This document shows positions 1 to 8,828 of a stretch of 64,000 bases of DNA, in pieces. This DNA is from [Actinomadura] parvosata subsp. kistnae (lineage in GTDB: Bacteria > Actinomycetota > Actinomycetes > Streptosporangiales > Streptosporangiaceae). The stretch lies in assembly GCF_900323885.1 (NCBI RefSeq), contig NZ_OOHJ01000013.1:124001-188000 (forward strand), given 5' to 3'. The translations under genes were made by a program, and so were the position numbers. How positions within the stretch are numbered: the stretch's first letter is position 1; the number at the start of each line of letters is the position of its first letter. Below the pieces are notes generated by a model that did no database searches, was not told the DNA's origin, and worked only from the letters and a program-made list of their open reading frames with translations.

Positions 1-874
1 CGGCGGCAACCCGATCAAGCGGCTCATCGGTGCCTTCCAGCAACCGCCGCGCCGCCTCGACCCGGGCCGCTTCGACGTACGCGGCCGGAGTGGCCCCGGT
101 CTCTTTGCGAAAGACCCGGGCGAAGTGCCGCTCGCTCAGGCACACCCGCTCGGCCAGCGCCGCCGCGGACAGGTCGGCGGTGAGGTTCGCGGTGATCCAC
201 ACCCGCAACTCGTCGATGTCGCGCCGCTCGGTAGGCGCCTGCCACAGCGGCACGCTGAACTGGCTCTGCCCACCCTGCCGTTTGAGGTACATCACCAGTT
301 GCCGCGCGACCGCCAGAGCAAGCCGCTCACCATGATCCTCGGCGACGAGGGCGAGCGCGAGATCCATGCAGGAGCTGATCCCCGCCCCCGTCCACACTTT
401 CCCCGACCGTATGTAAATCGGATCAGGATCCACGGTGACATCGGGATGATCGGCAGCCAACCGCTCAGCGGTGGCCCAGTGCGTGGTGGCCGTCCGCCCC
501 GCCAGGAGCCCAGCGGCAGCCAGCAGATGAGCCCCGACACACACGGAGGCAACCCGCCGCGCATGCTCGGAGGTCTCGGCAATCCACCCCACCAACCGGG
601 AATCGATCACCGGCACCCCGGCGGCATCCACCGCCCCAGGCACCACCAACGTATCGACCCGATCACCGACCTCGTCGAAGGTCAGATCCGTAGCAAGCCG
701 AACCCCGGCACTGGTGCGCACCTGCCCACCATCGGGCCCAGCCAGCAGCACCTCGTACGGCACGCGACCGTCCATCTCCCGATTCGCAACCGCGAACACC
801 TCCGCAGGCCCGGTGACATCAAGAAGATCAACGTCGGGGAACACGGCGACTATGACACGGTGTGAAGCGGGCAT
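1..874 (-). CDS. GlxA-family transcriptional regulator (DJ-1/PfpI + AraC HTH), C-terminus cut by window edge
   Basis: Reads from ATG at 874 to the left edge with no stop (291 codons), so the last part is missing. Residues 5-190 form a DJ-1/PfpI-like domain with a nucleophile-elbow motif ASVCVGAH (Cys112). Residues 219-291 begin an AraC-type double helix-turn-helix (LSERHFARVFRKETG); the second HTH is truncated. Proteins of this family are one-component regulators in which the DJ-1-like domain senses a ligand rather than acting as an enzyme. Target genes would normally lie nearby, but the downstream side is outside the window. Family assignment is firm; the ligand is unknown. Confidence 0.88.
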   Translation of the reverse strand, partial: MPASHRVIVAVFPDVDLLDVTGPAEVFAVANREMDGRVPYEVLLAGPDGGQVRTSAGVRLATDLTFDEVGDRVDTLVVPGAVDAAGVPVIDSRLVGWIAETSEHARRVASVCVGAHLLAAAGLLAGRTATTHWATAERLAADHPDVTVDPDPIYIRSGKVWTGAGISSCMDLALALVAEDHGERLALAVARQLVMYLKRQGGQSQFSVPLWQAPTERRDIDELRVWITANLTADLSAAALAERVCLSERHFARVFRKETGATPAAYVEAARVEAARRLLEGTDEPLDRVAA

Positions 875-1776
875 GCACCTATTGTCGCCAACATCCACCC
901 ATGACCGCCATGACGCGGACCTGTCACATTCGGCCACCCCTCACGAGCCCGCGCGCCTGGCTGGAGGTTGCACCCCAAATCCACCCCAGCCGACTGCCGC
1001 CCCGTCGTCACCGGCTGGGTCGCCGGGGTGGCGGAACGGACGAACGAGACGGCACAGACCGATCCAACGACCCCACAGGCTGGAACGATCCAATCCCTCC
1101 AGGACCAGCACAGGCTACATCCCTCATGCGACGATCAGGCCTCTCCCATGCCCGCCCGGGGTGCCGAGACTCCGCCTGTCAGCGCCTTGCCCAGCCCAGC
1201 CCAGCCCGCGCTAGGGCCTGGCCCACACCCAGCCCTGCGCCGTGCCCTCACGCCCACCACGCCTGCGGGCCGGTCGCGCCTCCATCCAGACCGCACTCCC
1301 GTCTAGGCCGTGCATCCTCACTAGACCACGCTCGGGCCTGAACCGACCCCTAACGCTGGCGGCGCCCTCACGTCCGTCGCGTCCCGACCCCAGGCGGCGC
1401 CTCCGGCTGGCCGTGTGTCCACACCTGGACCGCGTTTCGCCCAGACCGCACTCTCGCCTCGGCCGTGCGCCCTCACCCAGAACCTTCGTCCCGAACGCTT
1501 CCTCGCTCGGAGCGCGCTCGCACCCGCAGCGCGCCTCCCCGCCCCTACGGCGCCTCCTCGCCCGGAGCCCGTCCACGCCTGGGCCATGCCTTCACCCGAG
1601 CGGCCGTTCGTCGGCAGTGGGTACTCGCGTTCAGCGTGCTCTCGCCCGGTGGCATGCTGATTCGAGCCGTGACCTGGCTTGGCCTCTCCTACCTTGAGGT
1701 GCCTCGCCAGGGTCGCGGCTCCGCCTGAGTGTGAGCGTGAGAGGGCATGGGACCCTGGCCCCGGAGCCCGGCTCGG
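875..1776. other. gene-free, C-rich low-complexity interval between glxA-type gene and lexA
   Basis: About 900 bases with no convincing gene. Open frames exist only because stops are rare at this G+C; their translations are Arg/Pro/Ser-rich with no domain. The + strand is strongly C-rich, so the G-rich strand is the one reading onward from lexA. It contains short cagccc-type runs near 1190-1215 and an imperfect 35-base repeat (separate entry). Its origin is unclear: decayed sequence or repeat expansion. Confidence 0.6.
1287..1476. repeat. imperfect 35-bp direct repeat, two copies 155 bp apart
   Basis: The copies begin at 1287 and 1442. Both start cagaccgcactc and continue with ggccgtgc then cctcac, with a few substitutions between them. 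Further degraded relatives seem to be scattered through 1240-1640. No coding frame is conserved between copies. Confidence 0.55.
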
Positions 1777-2484
1777 CTAGAGGCGGCGCAGGACCGCTAC
1801 GACCTTGCCCAGGACGCTGGCCTCGTCACCAGGGATGGGTTCGTAGTTGGGGTTGTGGGGGACAAGCCAGACGTGGCCGTCCTTGCGCTTGAAGGTCTTG
1901 ACCGTGGCTTCACCCTCGATCATGGCGGCCACGATGTCGCCACTCTCCGCCACGGGCTGCTGACGTACGACCACCCAGTCGCCGTCGGCGATGGCGGCCT
2001 CGATCATCGAGTCACCGGCGACTTGCAGGAGGAACAGCGTGCCCTCACCGACGAGCTGCTTGGGCAGGGCGAAGACGTCTTCGACGCTCTCTTCGGCGAG
2101 GATCGGGCCACCGGCGGCGATGCGGCCCACGAGCGGGACGTAGGCGGCCGTCGGGCGGTTGACCGTGGGCTCCTCGTCGGTGGCGTCGGGGTCGACCCAG
2201 AGCACGGGCTCGCCGGGCAGGCGGACCTCGAGCGCGCGCGGACGGTGCGGGTCACGGCGCAGGTAGCCCTTGCGCTGTAGGGCCGTCAGCTGGTGCGACA
2301 CGCTGGACGTGCTGGTCAGCTGCACCGCTTCGCCGATCTCGCGCATGGACGGTGGGTATCCGCGCTGTTGTACCGAGTCGCGGATCACTTCGAGGATCTT
2401 GCGCTGCCTGGGGGTCAACCCCAGGGAGTCTCGCCGGCGCACCGCGAGGTCGCTGACCCCGTTTGCGTCATCCCGCTCGGTCAT
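1777..2484 (-). CDS. lexA: LexA SOS repressor
   Basis: 235 aa, the usual length for actinobacterial LexA. N-terminal winged-helix DNA-binding domain at about 22-87 ([15 protein letters not shown], then [18 protein letters not shown]). C-terminal S24 self-cleavage domain: cleavage bond Ala124-Gly125 in RIAAGGPI, catalytic Ser159 in GDSM and Lys196 in ATVKTF. RecA-filament-stimulated self-cleavage would lift repression of DNA-damage genes. Divergent from the LysM gene across a 236-base region carrying two abutting SOS-box-like sites, implying autoregulation and shared control. The neighbourhood lexA - LysM - nrdR matches mycobacteria (Rv2720, Rv2719c, Rv2718c). Confidence 0.97.
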   Translation of the reverse strand: MTERDDANGVSDLAVRRRDSLGLTPRQRKILEVIRDSVQQRGYPPSMREIGEAVQLTSTSSVSHQLTALQRKGYLRRDPHRPRALEVRLPGEPVLWVDPDATDEEPTVNRPTAAYVPLVGRIAAGGPILAEESVEDVFALPKQLVGEGTLFLLQVAGDSMIEAAIADGDWVVVRQQPVAESGDIVAAMIEGEATVKTFKRKDGHVWLVPHNPNYEPIPGDEASVLGKVVAVLRRL

Positions 2485-2570
2485 GCTCTTCCTCCTCGCC
2501 TGGCGGCCCGCCTCACCGGCGAACCTCCCGGTCCGTGGTCCTGATGTCGCACACAGCGACCGTATCGCTG

Positions 2571-2587
2571 TTGAAGATCATCTTCAA
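2571..2587. promoter_or_regulatory. perfect 17-bp palindrome in lexA/LysM divergent promoter
   Basis: TTGAAGAT-C-ATCTTCAA, an 8+1+8 perfect inverted repeat, 87 bases upstream of the lexA start. It is followed directly by an imperfect dyad at 2588-2616 (ACAATT...TCGAG...CTCGA...ATTGT). Neither fits the LexA consensus well, so a second regulator or a transcript hairpin is possible. Confidence 0.5.
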
Positions 2588-2636
2588 ACAATTGTTCGAG
2601 TCTTCCTCGAAATTGTCGCCAGCGTGGTGTACAACA

Positions 2637-2652
2637 TCGTACGGGAGTTCGA
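2637..2652. promoter_or_regulatory. SOS box 1 (LexA operator), 11/12 consensus
   Basis: TCGTACGGGAGTTCGA matches the actinobacterial SOS box TCGAAC-N4-GTTCGA at 11 of 12 defined bases. It lies 69 bases upstream of the LysM gene start and about 153 bases from the lexA start, and directly abuts a second site. Confidence 0.8.
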
Positions 2653-2668
2653 TCGACACCGTGTTCGA
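2653..2668. promoter_or_regulatory. SOS box 2 (LexA operator), 10/12 consensus
   Basis: TCGACACCGTGTTCGA matches TCGAAC-N4-GTTCGA at 10 of 12 defined bases. It begins at the base after SOS box 1, giving two back-to-back 16-mers at 2637-2668, 52 bases before the LysM start codon. Confidence 0.7.
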
Positions 2669-2720
2669 TTTGCTGATCTTATTTGGCCTTTTCCTCAGGC
2701 CACACGGCAGGAGGTCATCC

Positions 2721-4211
2721 ATGCGAACGCCCACAAATACGGACACGACCAGCGAAGACGTCAATCGGCTCACACTGATCGCCGATGCCACGCAGAGTAA
2801 GGATCGACGGGCTGACAATACGCGGGTGGGGGCCACTGTCCCGGGGAATTCCAGCAAGAGGTTGGGGCCCCGTTCGAGTGGTGGGGGAAGATCCCATTTG
2901 CGGCTCGTCCCGTCACCGCGCGCAGGCGACGAGCCGGATCCCACCGTCCCGCCGCCTCCAGGAAGGGGCAAGGGGCGGCGGGTGCGGGGTGACGGCGATG
3001 ACACCGTGAGGGGCCGGAGGTCAGGTGCCAAGGAGCCGGGTGCCGGAGGGCCGGAGGTCAAGGGTGGGGGACGAGGGGAGCGCGGCAAGGGCATAAGGGG
3101 GAGAAGGGGAGGAGCCGCCGCCGCTACGGACCGTGGCGGCGACGTGGGCGCGCCGCCGACCGACCTTCGGGCCAGAGACGCGGGCCCGCGCCCGACCAGC
3201 CTCTCCGGCAGAGGCGCCGACGCGCGGCCGGCCGGTCTCCCGGCCCGGGACGTCGGCCCGCAGCCGACCAGCCTCCGGGGCAGAGGTACCGGCGCGCAGC
3301 CGGTCGGCTTCACGGGAAGAGGCAGTGCTTCGGCTCGGCGGGGCGGGGGTTCCGTCCGGAAGGGTGCTGCCTCTGCTCAGGAGGGCCGTTTCGTGCCGAG
3401 AGGTCCTGCCTCCGCCTCGCGGGATGGTGGTGGCGGCCGTACGGGCGTCGTGGATCCCGTTCGGCAGGGCCGCAGGTCTGCTCGTGAGGGGCGTTTCGTG
3501 CCCGGAGGTCCTGCCTCCGCCTTGCGGGGTGGTGGTGGCCGTATGGGCGTCATTGATCCTGCTCGGCAGGGCCGCCGTAGCTCGGCTGCTCCTGAGGGTG
3601 CTGTCCTGGCTCTCCAGGCCGGCGGCGCAGGCTGGCGGGGCACGGCGTCTCGGTGGCGGCGTTTTCTCGGGCGGCGAGATGGCTTGGGGCAGCGAGGTCG
3701 CTTTGAGCGACGGGGCGACTTGGAGCAGCGGGGCGGCCTGGAGCAGCGGGGCGGCTCAGGGCGGCGGGGGGCGTTCGGGCGAGGGGGATTGTTCGGGCGG
3801 CGGGCCTTCCGGCCTCCGGATGGCGACCGGCGGCGGGATGCTGCCGGGGGTGTCGGGGGGTCGAGGCGTCGGCGTGGTTCGGGGAGGGAGAGCGCTCCGG
3901 TGCGGCTGACCCGGCGGGGGCGGGTCGTGCTGGTGATGGCGGTGGCGTTGCTGTCGCTGGGCGGGTTCTGGCTCGGTACGCGGGCCGCCGGGCACGCCGA
4001 AGTGCGCGTCGTGGTGGCCAGTCATGCCGGGCTGCCCTGGGTTGAGGTGCACAAGGGGGACACATTGTGGGAGATCGCCGACGCGCTCTCCGAGGGAGAT
4101 GATCCGGGGGCTCTGGTGGAGGAGATCAAGCGGCTGAATCGGCTGTCCGACTCGCTCATCCGGCCGGGCGCCCGTATCTACGTCCCTAGGGACACCGCCG
4201 CCTTACGCTGA
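2721..4211 (+). CDS. SOS-linked LysM membrane protein (YneA/Rv2719c-like) with long low-complexity N-terminus
   Basis: 496 aa from ATG 2721, chosen for its excellent AGGAGG site just upstream. Residues about 30-395 are Gly/Arg/Pro-rich, basic and apparently disordered, with a 35-residue tandem repeat (222-256, 257-292). A single membrane segment lies at about 402-420 (VVLVMAVALLSLGGFWLG), then a LysM domain at about 440-491 (HKGDTLWEIADAL...IRPGARIYVP). Relatives next to lexA are short SOS-induced cell-division or cell-wall proteins that bind peptidoglycan. Here the N-terminus would be cytoplasmic and LysM outside. An internal GTG at 3900 with a GGAG-rich upstream would give a conventional 103-aa protein, so the true start is uncertain. 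Tandem SOS boxes upstream predict damage induction. Confidence 0.8.
   Translation: MRTPTNTDTTSEDVNRLTLIADATQSKDRRADNTRVGATVPGNSSKRLGPRSSGGGRSHLRLVPSPRAGDEPDPTVPPPPGRGKGRRVRGDGDDTVRGRRSGAKEPGAGGPEVKGGGRGERGKGIRGRRGGAAAATDRGGDVGAPPTDLRARDAGPRPTSLSGRGADARPAGLPARDVGPQPTSLRGRGTGAQPVGFTGRGSASARRGGGSVRKGAASAQEGRFVPRGPASASRDGGGGRTGVVDPVRQGRRSAREGRFVPGGPASALRGGGGRMGVIDPARQGRRSSAAPEGAVLALQAGGAGWRGTASRWRRFLGRRDGLGQRGRFERRGDLEQRGGLEQRGGSGRRGAFGRGGLFGRRAFRPPDGDRRRDAAGGVGGSRRRRGSGRESAPVRLTRRGRVVLVMAVALLSLGGFWLGTRAAGHAEVRVVVASHAGLPWVEVHKGDTLWEIADALSEGDDPGALVEEIKRLNRLSDSLIRPGARIYVPRDTAALR
3384..3596 (+). repeat. in-frame 105/108-bp tandem repeat inside the LysM gene
   Basis: Two units start at 3384 and 3489, both reading G-R-F-V-P then GPASA, GVVDP or GVIDP, and RQGRR. 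The differences include synonymous changes, a one-codon deletion and a whole-codon insertion. All keep the frame, which supports translation of the region. Confidence 0.75.
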
Positions 4212-4279
4212 CCGCCGGGCCGTCTCTCTGCCGGCGTGCCTCCCCTCTCGGTGGTCTTGGCGGCGTCATGAGCGGGTGA

Positions 4280-4337
4280 TGGGGCGGTGGATGCGGCGCT
4301 CGCGTGGTGCTGGGGCGGTGGATGCGGCCGCTCGCGT
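4280..4337. repeat. 26-bp direct repeat, two copies 31 bp apart
   Basis: Copies at 4280-4305 and 4311-4337 both read tggggcggtggatgcggc then gctcgcgt; the second copy carries one extra base. They lie in gene-free DNA just after the LysM gene. Confidence 0.6.
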
Positions 4338-4787
4338 CGTGAGTGCGGCAGGCTGCCGCCGTGTCACACCCGCAGCAGCAGGGTGCTGGGAACGTGCCTG
4401 TACGGATCCGGCCCCGCCGGTGCTGGAACGTGCCATGACGTCACTTTCGTCGTCGAGCACGCATTGTGCGCGGACTGCATCCCGAGGCCGCGCGACGGCC
4501 GCGACGGAAGCGTGACACCGCGCGCCGCCGTCCAGGGCGGTGGCACGGCGTCGCATGTGGCGTGCGCGCCCGGCCGGGGTGGGCAGAGAGCCCAGGGCTG
4601 AGAGGTGCGCGACGGGACGTAACCGACGGCGGGCTGGGCTCCTGAGCGCCACCCTCCTCGTGCGCGTGCATGCTGGAGGCGGGCCCGTGCCAAGAGGGCC
4701 GTCACACAGCCTCTCGCCCAAGGCGCACGGTGAGGTCGAGGCGAGCAGCGAGGGGCGAGACGGGGCGCGGGTTCGAGGCGGGTGGTG

Positions 4788-4850
4788 GAGAGCGAGGCGA
4801 GCAGCGGGGGCAAGCAAGGGTTGGGGGAGAGCGAGGCGAGCAGCGGGGGC
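4788..4850. repeat. 24-bp exact direct repeat, two copies 39 bp apart
   Basis: Copies at 4788-4811 and 4827-4850 share gagagcgaggcgagcagc followed by gggggc. A weaker relative is near 4733. They are in the G-rich gene-free interval upstream of nrdR. Confidence 0.6.
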
Positions 4851-5200
4851 GAGGGCGGCGTGTCTCGAAGGGGTGCCGCTACCCGCTCCCTGGCGGCGCG
4901 CGGCCGGGCCGGGACGGGTGGTGGGTCGGGAGAGGCGGTGTCAAGAGGGTCGCCGCAACCTTGGCCTCGGGAGGCGGGTTGGGAGGGGTGGGAATGGAAG
5001 GTGTGTCCTCGGGTACCTTTGTGAGGCTTGTTCACGACCGAGGTCGAAAGCAACCGATGTGACGCTCCGACCTGCGGGAAGATCGCAAAACGGGGGCCGA
5101 CACGCCCGGGGCGGATGATGATGGTGTGCTGATCAGCGACTTCAGCCGGAGGGGTGCGCTCAACTTGCGTTCATGGTCGCGCGCTTCTACGGTTGGACCA

Positions 5201-5247
5201 CAACATCTAGTAGTTACACCGATGTAGTTCACCACACCTTGTGTTTC
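5201..5247. promoter_or_regulatory. candidate pair of NrdR boxes upstream of nrdRJ
   Basis: Two dyads have centres about 31 bp apart, the usual NrdR two-box geometry. The first is AACATCTAGTAGTT (AACnnCTAGnnGTT), centred at about 5208. The second is ACACCTTGTGT, centred at 5239. Neither is a close match to the textbook ACACWATATATWGTGT box, so this rests mainly on position and spacing, about 100 bases upstream of nrdR. Confidence 0.35.
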
Positions 5248-5344
5248 TGTGACCGCTCCATGGCCCGCCATGGAGCGTGCGCGAGCGTCCCGTCATGGCG
5301 GGTGAGGGCGCGTGTGGTGGCCGCAGGTTCTTGGAGGCGAAAGC

Positions 5345-5800
5345 GTGCACTGTCCGTTCTGTCGCCACCCTGACACCAGGGTCATCGACAGTCGCTCCAC
5401 GGATGACGGCGCGGCCATCAGGCGCCGCCGCACCTGTCCCGAGTGCGGGCGCAGGTTCACCACGCAGGAGACCGTACTGCTGATGGTGAGCAAGCGCAGC
5501 GGAGTGACGGAGCCGTTCTCGCGGGACAAGGTCGTCGCGGGCGTGCGGCGGGCGTGCCAGGGCAGGCCGGTCAGCGAGGACTCGCTGGCGCAGCTCGGGC
5601 AGCGGGTGGAGGAGGCCATCAGGGCGAAGGGCGCGGCCGAGATCCCCTCCAACGAGGTGGGCCTGGCCATCCTGGGCCCGCTGCGGGAGCTGGACGAGGT
5701 GGCGTACCTGCGGTTCGCATCGGTATATCGCGGTTTCGAGAGCCTGGCGGACTTCGAGGCCGAGATCAAACAGTTGAAGGCGGAGAAGGGGGAGTCATGA
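5345..5800 (+). CDS. nrdR: Transcriptional repressor NrdR
   Basis: 151 aa from GTG 5345 preceded by a GGAGG site; the usual length and the conserved start VHCPFC. Zinc ribbon ligands Cys3, Cys6, Cys31 and Cys34 (CPEC). An ATP-cone domain at about 49-136 senses ATP/dATP ([23 protein letters not shown]). NrdR represses ribonucleotide reductase genes when dATP is high. Its stop overlaps the nrdJ start (ATGA at 5797-5800), so the two are translationally coupled and likely autoregulated together. Confidence 0.97.
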   Translation: MHCPFCRHPDTRVIDSRSTDDGAAIRRRRTCPECGRRFTTQETVLLMVSKRSGVTEPFSRDKVVAGVRRACQGRPVSEDSLAQLGQRVEEAIRAKGAAEIPSNEVGLAILGPLRELDEVAYLRFASVYRGFESLADFEAEIKQLKAEKGES

Positions 5801-8619
5801 CGGAGACGGCGAGCGGTTCAGTGGCGCGCGGGGGTAAGCGTCCGCGTAAGGGGCTGAAGATGAAGCGGATCTTCACCAAGCCCGGCGTGCACCCGTATGA
5901 CGAGATCCAGTGGGAGCGCCGCGATGTCGTCATGACCAACTGGCGCGACGGATCCATCAACTTTGAGCAGCGGGGCGTCGAGTTCCCCGACTTCTGGTCG
6001 GTGAACGCGGCCAACATCGTGACGACCAAGTACTTCCGCGGCGCCGTGGGCACCCCGCAGCGCGAGTGGAGCCTGAAGCAGTTGATCGACCGGGTCGTGG
6101 GCGTCTACACCCGGACGGGGCTCGAGCACGGCTACTTCGCCAGCGAAGAGGACGCCGAGATCTTCGACCACGAGCTGAAGCACGCCCTGGCGCACCAGGT
6201 GTTCGCGTTCAACTCGCCGGTGTGGTTCAACGTGGGCACGCAGTCGCCACAGCAGGTGAGCGCGTGTTTCATCCTGTCGGTGGACGACACGATGGAGTCG
6301 ATCCTCGACTGGTACAAGGAAGAGGGTGTGATCTTCAAGGGTGGCTCCGGATCGGGGGTCAACCTGTCGAGGATCCGTTCGTCCAAGGAACTGCTGTCGA
6401 GCGGCGGCACCGCCAGCGGTCCCGTCAGCTTCATGCGGGGCGCCGACGCGAGCGCCGGCACCATCAAGTCGGGCGGCGCGACGCGCCGGGCGGCCAAGAT
6501 GGTCGTGCTCGACGTCGACCACCCCGACATCGAGGAGTTCATCGAGACGAAGGCGCGCGAGGAGGACAAGGTCCGCGCGCTGCGTGACGCCGGCTTCGAC
6601 ATGGACCTGGGCGGCAAGGACATCGTCTCCGTCCAGTACCAGAACGCCAACAACTCCGTGCGCGTCTCCGACGAGTTCATGCGCGCGGTGGAGAAGGGCG
6701 CGGACTTCGGCCTGCGGGCCCGCCTGACCGGCGAGGTCATCGAGAAGGTCGACGCGCGGGACCTGTTCCGCAAGATGGCGAAGGCGGCGTGGGAGTGCGC
6801 CGACCCCGGCGTGCAGTACGACGACACGATCAACGACTGGCACACCACGCCCGAGACGGGCCGCATCACGGCCAGCAACCCGTGCAGCGAGTACGTCCAC
6901 CTCGACAACTCCTCCTGCAACCTGGCCAGCATCAACCTGCTGAAGTTCCTGAAGGACGACAACTCCTTCAACGTCGCCGACTTCGTCAAGCTGACCGAGC
7001 TGATCATCACCGCGATGGACATCTCGATCACGTTCGCCGACTTCCCCACGGAGAAGATCGGCGAGACGACGCGCGCGTACCGGCAGCTCGGCATCGGCTA
7101 CGCCAACCTCGGCGCGCTGCTCATGGCGACGGGCCACGCCTACGACTCCGACGGCGGGCGCGCGGTGGCGGCCGCGATCACGTCCCTGATGACGGGTGTG
7201 TCCTACCGGCGCAGCGCCGAGCTGGCCGGGGTCGTCGGCCCGTACGACGGCTATGCCAGGAACGCCGAGCCGCACAAGCGCGTCATGCGCAAGCACGCCG
7301 CGGCGAACGACGACCTGCGGACCATCGGCACGATGGACGCGAAGATCCACTCCGAGGCGTCGCGCCAGTGGGCGGAGTGCCTCAAGCTGGGCGAGAAGAA
7401 CGGCTACCGCAACGCGCAGGCCAGCCTCCTCGCGCCTACCGGCACGATCGGCCTCATGATGGACTGCGACACGACCGGCATCGAGCCGGACCTGGCGCTG
7501 GTCAAGTTCAAGAAGCTCGTCGGCGGCGGCTCCATGCAGATCGTCAACCAGACGATCCCGCGGGCGCTCAAGCAGCTCGGCTACCAGCAGGAGCAGATCG
7601 AGGCCATCGTCGAGTACATCGGCGAGCACAGCCACGTCGTCGACGCCCCCGGCCTGCGCCCCGAGCACTACGAGGTGTTCGACTGCGCGATGGGCGAGCG
7701 GGCGATCGCGCCCATGGGCCACGTCCGGATGATGGCGGCCACGCAGCCGTTCCTGTCCGGCGCCATCTCCAAGACGGTCAACCTGCCCGAGTCGGCCACG
7801 ATCGACGACATCGAGCAGGTCTACATGGAGGGCTGGAAGCTCGGCCTCAAGGCCCTGGCCGTCTACCGCGACAACTGCAAGGTCGGCCAGCCGCTGTCGG
7901 CCGGCGACGGCTCCAAGAAGCAGCAGGAGCAGCCGAAGGAGCCCGAGGTCAAGGTCATCGAGGTCAACCGGCCGACCCGGCGGCGCATGCCGAACCAGCG
8001 GCCGAGCACCACCACCCGCTTCACGGTGGGCGGCGCCAAGGGCTACATGACCGCCTCGTCCTACCCCGACGACGGGCTCGGCGAGGTCTTCCTCAAGATG
8101 TCCAAGCAGGGCTCGACGCTGGCGGGCGTCATGGACGCCTTCTCGGTGGCGATCTCCATCGGGCTCCAGTACGGCGTGCCGCTGGAGACGTACATGAGCA
8201 AGTTCGTCAACATGCGTTTCGAGCCGGCCGGCATGACGGACGACCCCGACATCCGCATGGCCACCTCGGTGATGGACTACATCTTCCGCCGCCTGGCCCT
8301 CGACCACCTGCCCTATGAGGAGCGGGCGGCGCTGGGCATCTTCTCGGCGGCCGAGCGCGCGGCGCAGCAGCGCGGCGAGGACCCGGCGGCCCTCCAGGAG
8401 ACGGTCGACCGGGAGGCGCTGGCCCAGTCGGCGCCGATCGAGGCCGCCGCGGCCCAGCCGAAGGAGGAGTCCGCGCAGCCGGCCCAGGAGCTGACGCTGG
8501 AGAGCCACCAGCGCTTCACCGCCGACGCGCCGCTGTGCATGACCTGCGGCACCAAGATGCGTCCTGCCGGTAGCTGCTACGTGTGCGAGGGCTGCGGCTC
8601 GACCAGCGGCTGCAGCTGA
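5797..8619 (+). CDS. nrdJ: Class II (adenosylcobalamin-dependent) ribonucleotide reductase
   Basis: 940 aa from ATG 5797 overlapping the nrdR stop. Reduces ribonucleotides to deoxyribonucleotides using a B12-generated thiyl radical; needs no oxygen and no small subunit. Active-site pieces visible: Cys157 in SACFILS, and Asn361-Cys363-Glu365 in SNPCSEY. The catalytic barrel extends to about residue 700, then a charged linker ([14 protein letters not shown]), a conserved C-terminal domain and a Cys-rich tail (CMTCGTKM...CYVCEGCGS) that likely carries the redox-shuttle thiols. No intein is seen. A strong hairpin at 8661 ends the operon. Confidence 0.97.
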   Translation: MTETASGSVARGGKRPRKGLKMKRIFTKPGVHPYDEIQWERRDVVMTNWRDGSINFEQRGVEFPDFWSVNAANIVTTKYFRGAVGTPQREWSLKQLIDRVVGVYTRTGLEHGYFASEEDAEIFDHELKHALAHQVFAFNSPVWFNVGTQSPQQVSACFILSVDDTMESILDWYKEEGVIFKGGSGSGVNLSRIRSSKELLSSGGTASGPVSFMRGADASAGTIKSGGATRRAAKMVVLDVDHPDIEEFIETKAREEDKVRALRDAGFDMDLGGKDIVSVQYQNANNSVRVSDEFMRAVEKGADFGLRARLTGEVIEKVDARDLFRKMAKAAWECADPGVQYDDTINDWHTTPETGRITASNPCSEYVHLDNSSCNLASINLLKFLKDDNSFNVADFVKLTELIITAMDISITFADFPTEKIGETTRAYRQLGIGYANLGALLMATGHAYDSDGGRAVAAAITSLMTGVSYRRSAELAGVVGPYDGYARNAEPHKRVMRKHAAANDDLRTIGTMDAKIHSEASRQWAECLKLGEKNGYRNAQASLLAPTGTIGLMMDCDTTGIEPDLALVKFKKLVGGGSMQIVNQTIPRALKQLGYQQEQIEAIVEYIGEHSHVVDAPGLRPEHYEVFDCAMGERAIAPMGHVRMMAATQPFLSGAISKTVNLPESATIDDIEQVYMEGWKLGLKALAVYRDNCKVGQPLSAGDGSKKQQEQPKEPEVKVIEVNRPTRRRMPNQRPSTTTRFTVGGAKGYMTASSYPDDGLGEVFLKMSKQGSTLAGVMDAFSVAISIGLQYGVPLETYMSKFVNMRFEPAGMTDDPDIRMATSVMDYIFRRLALDHLPYEERAALGIFSAAERAAQQRGEDPAALQETVDREALAQSAPIEAAAAQPKEESAQPAQELTLESHQRFTADAPLCMTCGTKMRPAGSCYVCEGCGSTSGCS

Positions 8620-8660
8620 GACGAGGGAAACCGCAGGTAGGCCCGTAGGGTCTGCTTGAG

Positions 8661-8693
8661 AAGGGGGTCCGGACATCGTTCCGGGCCCCCTTT
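8661..8693 (+). terminator. Intrinsic terminator after nrdJ
   Basis: 13-bp stem with a single G-T pair: AAGGGGGTCCGGA pairs with the segment ending CCCCCTT, around a CATCG-type loop, followed by TTTCCC. It lies 41 bases after the nrdJ stop. Confidence 0.85.
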
Positions 8694-8828
8694 CCCGTCT
8701 CCGGGCCCCTCGCGGTGTGACTCCTCTCCCTCGCGCGGGGGAGCGGCGTCACGCCGGCGGGGAGTCCCGCCGCTCTTCGGCTACTCGATGCTCGACGCTG
8801 TCGTGATCGGTGGAGGTCGGGGGATGCC

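Larger units (their letters stand above)
4212..5344. other. gene-free, G-rich interval between LysM gene and nrdR
   Basis: About 1.1 kb without a supportable gene. 4260-5000 is G-rich low-complexity DNA with short direct repeats (4280/4311 and 4788/4827). From about 5030 the composition becomes more balanced and holds the nrdR promoter region. Open frames here give Arg/Gly/Ala-rich translations without domains. Confidence 0.6.

Noticed and set aside
924-950. TGTCACA resembling an ECF41 -35 element
   Set aside because: The bases 16 positions downstream are GAGC, not CGTC, and no suitable gene follows.
862-1728. Several overlapping open frames upstream of the regulator
   Set aside because: Arg/Pro/Ser-rich low-complexity translations, no ribosome-binding sites and no domains; judged non-coding.
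5030-5344. Cobalamin riboswitch ahead of the B12-dependent reductase
   Set aside because: I see no B12-box-like segment or the expected multi-stem leader; NrdR control explains the region better.
5797-8619. Intein in nrdJ
   Set aside because: The length and continuous family motifs fit an uninterrupted class II enzyme; no HINT-domain motifs.
5818-8676. Long open frame on the minus strand opposite nrdJ
   Set aside because: It is an antisense shadow produced by high third-position G+C; its translation is Arg/Leu/Val/Asp-rich with no domain, while the + strand is an unambiguous NrdJ.
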